Below, piece by piece: positions 4,993 through 8,508 of a stretch of DNA of 8,508 bases. The notes below the pieces were generated by a model, which was given only the letters and a program-made list of their open reading frames with translations, was not told the origin of the DNA and did not search any database. Within the stretch, counting starts at the first letter, position 1; every line of letters begins with the position of its first letter. Source of the stretch: Bacteroidota bacterium (GTDB taxonomy: Bacteria; Bacteroidota; Bacteroidia; Cytophagales; Cyclobacteriaceae). The DNA lies in NCBI GenBank assembly GCA_023417785.1, contig JAEZEH010000159.1:1-8508 (forward strand), written 5' to 3'. The position numbers were made by a program, and so were the translations under genes.

Positions 4993-5026
4993 CCACTTCA
5001 ACCGGTGGCCGGTAGTGGAAATTTTT
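4993..5026 (+). terminator. Intrinsic terminator of the GNAT gene
   Basis: A two-part stem forms: CCACT (4993-4997) with AGTGG (5014-5018), and ACCGG (5001-5005) with CCGGT (5009-5013), with a TCA bulge on the left and a TGG loop. It is followed by AAATTTTT. It begins two bases after the GNAT stop codon at 4989-4991. Confidence 0.75.
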
Positions 5027-5120
5027 AGCTGCGGAGGATATTGTAAACCGACTATTTTTTTCCAGATTTCGATTTAATCATGCTTCCGGCACTGATTTTT
5101 ACCCACTCTCATTGCTGCCT

Positions 5121-5128
5121 TTAATTTG
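5121..5128 (+). promoter_or_regulatory. Possible -7 element for the PAS histidine kinase
   Basis: TTAATTTG at 5121-5128 matches TAnnTTTG at all but the second position. It would give a start near 5135 and a leader of about 60 bases containing the inverted repeat at 5143-5181. No clear -33 element is seen. Confidence 0.3.
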
Positions 5129-5142
5129 AGTTCGGCTTTTGT

Positions 5143-5181
5143 ACAGTGAGATTGAAAGCTATTAAAACTGCTGCTCACTGT
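5143..5181 (+). promoter_or_regulatory. Inverted repeat in the leader of the PAS histidine kinase
   Basis: ACAGTGAG (5143-5150) and CTCACTGT (5174-5181) are perfect 8-bp inverted arms separated by 23 bases, ending 13 bases before the ATG at 5195. It could be a protein-binding site with half-sites about three helical turns apart (centre to centre 31 bp), or an mRNA hairpin over the translation start. No evidence separates these options. Confidence 0.45.
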
Positions 5182-5194
5182 TGACGGTTACGTT

Positions 5195-8100
5195 ATGAAA
5201 GACTTCGTAGAGAGAGCGAATGAAGTCGCCCCGGCGAACGCTCCAAATTTGAAAATCCTCATTGACCACCAGACCTGGTCTGTAGCCGGGCCCTGGCACT
5301 TTGATGAAGAAAATGCAGCGAACGTTGTTAAAGTAGATTTCAGTCGGCTGACATTAAATTTCAACCATCGCCTTCAGATAGGATCGCATCTTTACCTGGT
5401 ACATCCGGAAGATCACCCTTACATAACAAACCTGCTCACGAACTTGTCGAAATCCAAATCGGTCGATTTCCACTTTCGCGTGATCGCGGGTAATGGAGAG
5501 GTGAAGCTGATTCATGGTTTCGGAAATGCCGTGGATGAAAATGATCTGACGCAGGCAGGTACCCCGCTCCGCGAAAGTGTAAAACAACTGCAGCTTAAAC
5601 AGGAACTCCTGCAGAAATGCCTTGACGGTATGCCGCATCTCGTATGGCTGAGTGATGCCGAAGGAAACTTCCTGCTATTCAATGACCGGTGGCAAACCTA
5701 TACCGGCGTTAGCCTTGAAGGTAGTGCTTGTTATCAGTACATTAAATGCGGATTGATTCATCCCAGCCAGGCGCGCGAGGTTACATCAAAATGGAATTAC
5801 TCCCGTAAATACGGGGTCCCGTATCAAAACGAAACGCTGTTGCGGGACGTCAATGGCGACTATAAGTGGCATCTCGATTACATCCTGCCGCTGAAAAATG
5901 ACAACGATGAAATCGAATACTGGGTGGGTACCCTCATCAATGTCCACGAAGAATTTCTGGCGGAAAAGAAAATCCATGAGAACAATCATTTACTTGAAGC
6001 GATTTTCAACTCATCATTAAACGGGATACAAGTGCTGGAAAGCATCCGCGACGAGAACTCAAACAAGATTATCGACTTCGAGTGGAAGTACTACAACAAC
6101 ATAGCAAAAAACATCTTCGCTGTTGGTGAGCTCGCGAATCGTAGTTTGTTAAAAGTTTACCCTGCTGCTGAGGCGACGCGTATGTTGGAAAGATTCAAGG
6201 AAGTGACGTTGAAAGGGGAACCGATTCAGTTTGAACAATATTTCTCGCTGGGGGAAGTGAACAAGTGGTTTGAAATATCGGCGTTAAAACTCGAGGATGG
6301 GGTAGTAGCCACGTTTCACGATGTAACGGCGCGTAAACAGGCTGAGCTTGACGCCCGCGACAGCAAACACTTCATTCAGCAAATTGCAAACTCAACACCG
6401 GACATAATTTTCGTTATCGATCTGGACGAGGAAAAGATCGTATATGTAAATGGCAAGGTCAGGGAATATCTCGGGTTGACGCCTGAGGCATTGTATTCCG
6501 GAGGACCGGCAGTGTTTCAGAAGGTCGTTCACCCTGATGACGACGAGCCTCGTCTCGAACAGCTCGACGTCCTTAACGCCCTTCAGGAAAACGAAACGCG
6601 GGAGACGCAGGTTCGGCTGAAGAGTGCGTCGGGAGCGTGGCGCTGGTTCAAGGTTCGCGATACTGTTTTTAAAAGACATAGCGATGGGTCGGTGTGGCAA
6701 ACCATTGGACTGGTACAGGATATTGACGACCTCAAAACCGCGCACGACAGAATCAATCTCCAGCACTTCATTGACCGTCAGGCGCAGAAGATTGCCCAGA
6801 TCGGCAACTGGCAATGGAACCTCGTTACCGGCGACGTGGTGTGGGGTGAAAACCTTTATGAACTTTTCGGCCTCGATCCGGCAACGACCAAACCATCGAT
6901 GAAATCCTTTATCGAAACCTTACATCCTGATGATCGTGATTCTTTCCGCACCGAGATTCAGCGACTAAGAACGACCGATCCCGGCCCCATTGGATTATTG
7001 AATTTCCGGATTCAGAAATCCGACGGAAGTGTACGGGACTTGCGTGCAGCCAGTGAGTTGATCATCATCAATGGCGAAATGCACTTTATAGGAACCGTAC
7101 GCGATGTAACCCAGGACATGATCAACGAAAGGGAGATACGCGAAAGAATCAGCTTCATTGAAACACTACTGGAGTCCAGCACCTACCGCATAGCGGTGGT
7201 CGACCAGAATATGCGCTACCTGATCTGGAACAAGCAATGCGAAGATGCGTACGATTTGCCCAAATCCGAGGTGCTGGGAAAGTCAGTCCGGGAAGTGTAT
7301 CCCCAAATTGATGAAAATCCGGTTTGGCTTGACTGCCTTGGGCGCGCACTGAAGGGTGAGTACATCCATCTTCCCGAGGAAAAATCGCTAAGCCGGGATG
7401 ATTACTATGAAGGCTTTTACGTCCCCCTTAAAAACGACTCCGGCGAGATCTATGCAGTGCTTACCATCCTTCATGATATAACTCACAAAGTACGCTCAAA
7501 GAAGCAACTCGAAATGCTGAACGAATCGCTTCGGCAAAAGAACTTCGAGCTGCGTATGATGAATGAACAGCTGTCGACATTCGCGTTCGTCGCCAGTCAC
7601 GATCTGCGCGAACCGCTGCGGAAAATTCAGGTTTTTTCCAATAGTATCCTTGAAAGCGAACAGGAAAAATTCTCATCCCGCGGACGTGAATACTTCGAAC
7701 GCATTCTGTCGTCAATCAATCGAATGAATTCGATGATCGACGGTATTCTGAGCTTTTCGCGGATTCATGCGAACGCAAAAAGTTTTGAACGCGTCGACCT
7801 CAACGAGGTCCTGAAAATCGTTCTCGGAGATATTCAGGAAACCATCCAGGAAAAACAGGCCGATATCACGTTCAGCTCCTTACCTCAATATTTTGGCAAC
7901 GGTTCCCAGCTTCAGCAACTTTTTCAGAACCTGATTTCCAATGCCATAAAGTTTCAACAGCCGGGTCGCACTCCGGTGGTTAACATAGAAGGTAAGATCG
8001 TCTCCGGTCACCAAATTGATCATCCGGGCGTAAATAACGAAGATGATTATCTGCAGATTCGTATATCTGATAACGGAATCGGCTTTGAAGAACAGTATTA

Positions 8101-8275
8101 CACGAAAATATTTCAGATGTTTCAACGTCTCCATGGCGTCTCACAATACTCTGGCACGGGCATGGGACTCGCAATCTGCAAAAAGGTCGTCGAAAATCAC
8201 GACGGCTTCATTACGGTCGAGAGCACACCCGGGACCGGCTCGGTTTTCACATGCTACCTCTGCATAATGGGCTGA
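5195..8275 (+). CDS. Multi-PAS sensor histidine kinase (soluble, no receiver domain)
   Basis: The 1026-residue product has no signal peptide or membrane segment, so it should sense a cytosolic signal. PAS-like units lie at about 25-115 (degenerate PAS_3: HPEDH at 70-74, then FHFRVIAGNGEVKLI), 140-252 (MPHLVWLSDAEGNFLLFN), 265-378, 395-512 (HPDDDEP at 446-452), 530-640 (PAS_3, HPDDRDSF at 577-584) and 653-763. A short linker helix (765-795) leads to the HisKA domain with phosphoacceptor H802 in SHDLREPLRK. The ATPase domain has the N box NLISNAIKF (N916), G1 DNGIGF (959-964), the F region IFQMF (972-976) and G2 GTGMGL (987-992). All catalytic motifs are intact, so it should autophosphorylate. 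It ends right after the ATPase domain, so the phosphate must pass to a separate response regulator, and none is visible here. PAS ligands cannot be assigned. The ATG at 5195 lacks a Shine-Dalgarno sequence. Confidence 0.93.
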   Translation: MKDFVERANEVAPANAPNLKILIDHQTWSVAGPWHFDEENAANVVKVDFSRLTLNFNHRLQIGSHLYLVHPEDHPYITNLLTNLSKSKSVDFHFRVIAGNGEVKLIHGFGNAVDENDLTQAGTPLRESVKQLQLKQELLQKCLDGMPHLVWLSDAEGNFLLFNDRWQTYTGVSLEGSACYQYIKCGLIHPSQAREVTSKWNYSRKYGVPYQNETLLRDVNGDYKWHLDYILPLKNDNDEIEYWVGTLINVHEEFLAEKKIHENNHLLEAIFNSSLNGIQVLESIRDENSNKIIDFEWKYYNNIAKNIFAVGELANRSLLKVYPAAEATRMLERFKEVTLKGEPIQFEQYFSLGEVNKWFEISALKLEDGVVATFHDVTARKQAELDARDSKHFIQQIANSTPDIIFVIDLDEEKIVYVNGKVREYLGLTPEALYSGGPAVFQKVVHPDDDEPRLEQLDVLNALQENETRETQVRLKSASGAWRWFKVRDTVFKRHSDGSVWQTIGLVQDIDDLKTAHDRINLQHFIDRQAQKIAQIGNWQWNLVTGDVVWGENLYELFGLDPATTKPSMKSFIETLHPDDRDSFRTEIQRLRTTDPGPIGLLNFRIQKSDGSVRDLRAASELIIINGEMHFIGTVRDVTQDMINEREIRERISFIETLLESSTYRIAVVDQNMRYLIWNKQCEDAYDLPKSEVLGKSVREVYPQIDENPVWLDCLGRALKGEYIHLPEEKSLSRDDYYEGFYVPLKNDSGEIYAVLTILHDITHKVRSKKQLEMLNESLRQKNFELRMMNEQLSTFAFVASHDLREPLRKIQVFSNSILESEQEKFSSRGREYFERILSSINRMNSMIDGILSFSRIHANAKSFERVDLNEVLKIVLGDIQETIQEKQADITFSSLPQYFGNGSQLQQLFQNLISNAIKFQQPGRTPVVNIEGKIVSGHQIDHPGVNNEDDYLQIRISDNGIGFEEQYYTKIFQMFQRLHGVSQYSGTGMGLAICKKVVENHDGFITVESTPGTGSVFTCYLCIMG

Positions 8276-8291
8276 AGCGGGATTTTGGATC

Positions 8292-8340
8292 AAGTTTCTT
8301 ATCTCGGATATCTGATTCCCGTTTCTTGTCCCTGAAACTT
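8292..8340. repeat. Weak inverted repeat between convergent genes
   Basis: AAGTTTC (8292-8298) and GAAACTT (8334-8340) are perfect 7-bp inverted arms 35 bases apart, lying between the kinase stop and the stop of the minus-strand gene at 8341. It has no T-run and could be chance. No better terminator is seen in this 65-base gap. Confidence 0.25.
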
Positions 8341-8508
8341 CTAGTAGTACGCCGGCTTCTTCCTCCGTCTCATCAGCCCTCCCGTTGTAGCTGCCAGCCC
8401 GCCGACCATACCGCCGATGAAAAGCGTTGCCACAATCAGAACCCACGTCTCCTTTACGGGAAGAATAGCCGCTACCTGACTGACAAAATCGTTCGCAGCT
8501 ACTGAAGT
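8341..8508 (-). CDS. C-terminus of an unidentified membrane protein (partial)
   Basis: An open frame enters from the right edge on the minus strand and ends with TAG at 8341-8343, giving 55 residues without a start. The fragment has a soluble stretch ending in LPVKE, then a membrane helix TWVLIVATLFIGGMVGGLAA (fragment residues 21-40), then a small-residue segment and a basic tail MRRRKKPAYY. By the positive-inside rule the tail should be cytoplasmic. It is convergent with the kinase, 65 bases away. The family cannot be named from this piece. It is judged coding because of the coherent helix plus basic tail and the stop placed just past it. Confidence 0.55.
   Translation of the reverse strand, partial: TSVAANDFVSQVAAILPVKETWVLIVATLFIGGMVGGLAATTGGLMRRRKKPAYY

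Noticed and set aside
8141..8446. Minus-strand 101-codon open frame at the right end
   Set aside because: It runs antisense into the conserved ATPase domain of the kinase; the alternative frame ending at 8341 has a coherent membrane helix and basic tail and is preferred.

Overview
The window looks like a chromosomal segment from a member of the Bacteroidota. Several upstream regions carry the phylum's -7 promoter element (TAnnTTTG), Shine-Dalgarno sequences are weak or absent, no tRNA encodes its CCA tail, and the proteins (a multi-PAS histidine kinase with a SHDLREPL H-box, a CPA-type antiporter with an RCK tail, an HxlR regulator) are types common there. This is inferred from signals and protein style, not from a database match.

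Positions 1-1191 are a tRNA island with damaged DNA. Intact genes are tRNA-Ser(GCT), tRNA-Arg(TCT) and tRNA-Pro(TGG) on the minus strand, probably one transcript from a TATATTTG promoter near 970 to a strong terminator at 481-517, plus tRNA-Pro(CGG) on the plus strand at 1083. Beyond the minus-strand terminator lie broken pieces: a short GIY-YIG nuclease gene with one frameshift (51-289), followed on its strand by a GC-rich hairpin and then the 3' half of a tRNA-Pro. The last 107 bp of that unit (nuclease C-terminus, hairpin, tRNA 3' half) recur at 342-448 with only two differences. A third, poorer trace, fused to a tRNA 5' half, sits at 712-761. A small nuclease gene repeatedly joined to a tRNA 3' half is the most unusual thing in the window.

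Positions 1260-2523 hold a divergent pair: a predicted NAD(P)-dependent oxidoreductase of the F420-dependent NADP reductase-like family (minus) and an HxlR-family regulator (plus). A near-perfect 11-bp inverted repeat between them contains a candidate -7 box, which suggests autoregulation and control of the oxidoreductase.

Positions 2565-4358 (minus) encode a cation:proton antiporter with a cytosolic RCK-like tail. Positions 4497-4991 (plus) encode a GNAT acetyltransferase with a perfect -7 element just upstream and a good terminator downstream. Positions 5195-8275 (plus) encode a 1026-residue soluble histidine kinase with about six PAS-like units and no receiver domain; no response regulator is visible nearby. 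The window ends inside the C-terminus of a minus-strand gene (8341-8508) with one membrane helix and a basic tail.

Apart from the regulator-oxidoreductase pair and the tRNA transcript, the genes look like independent single-gene units.
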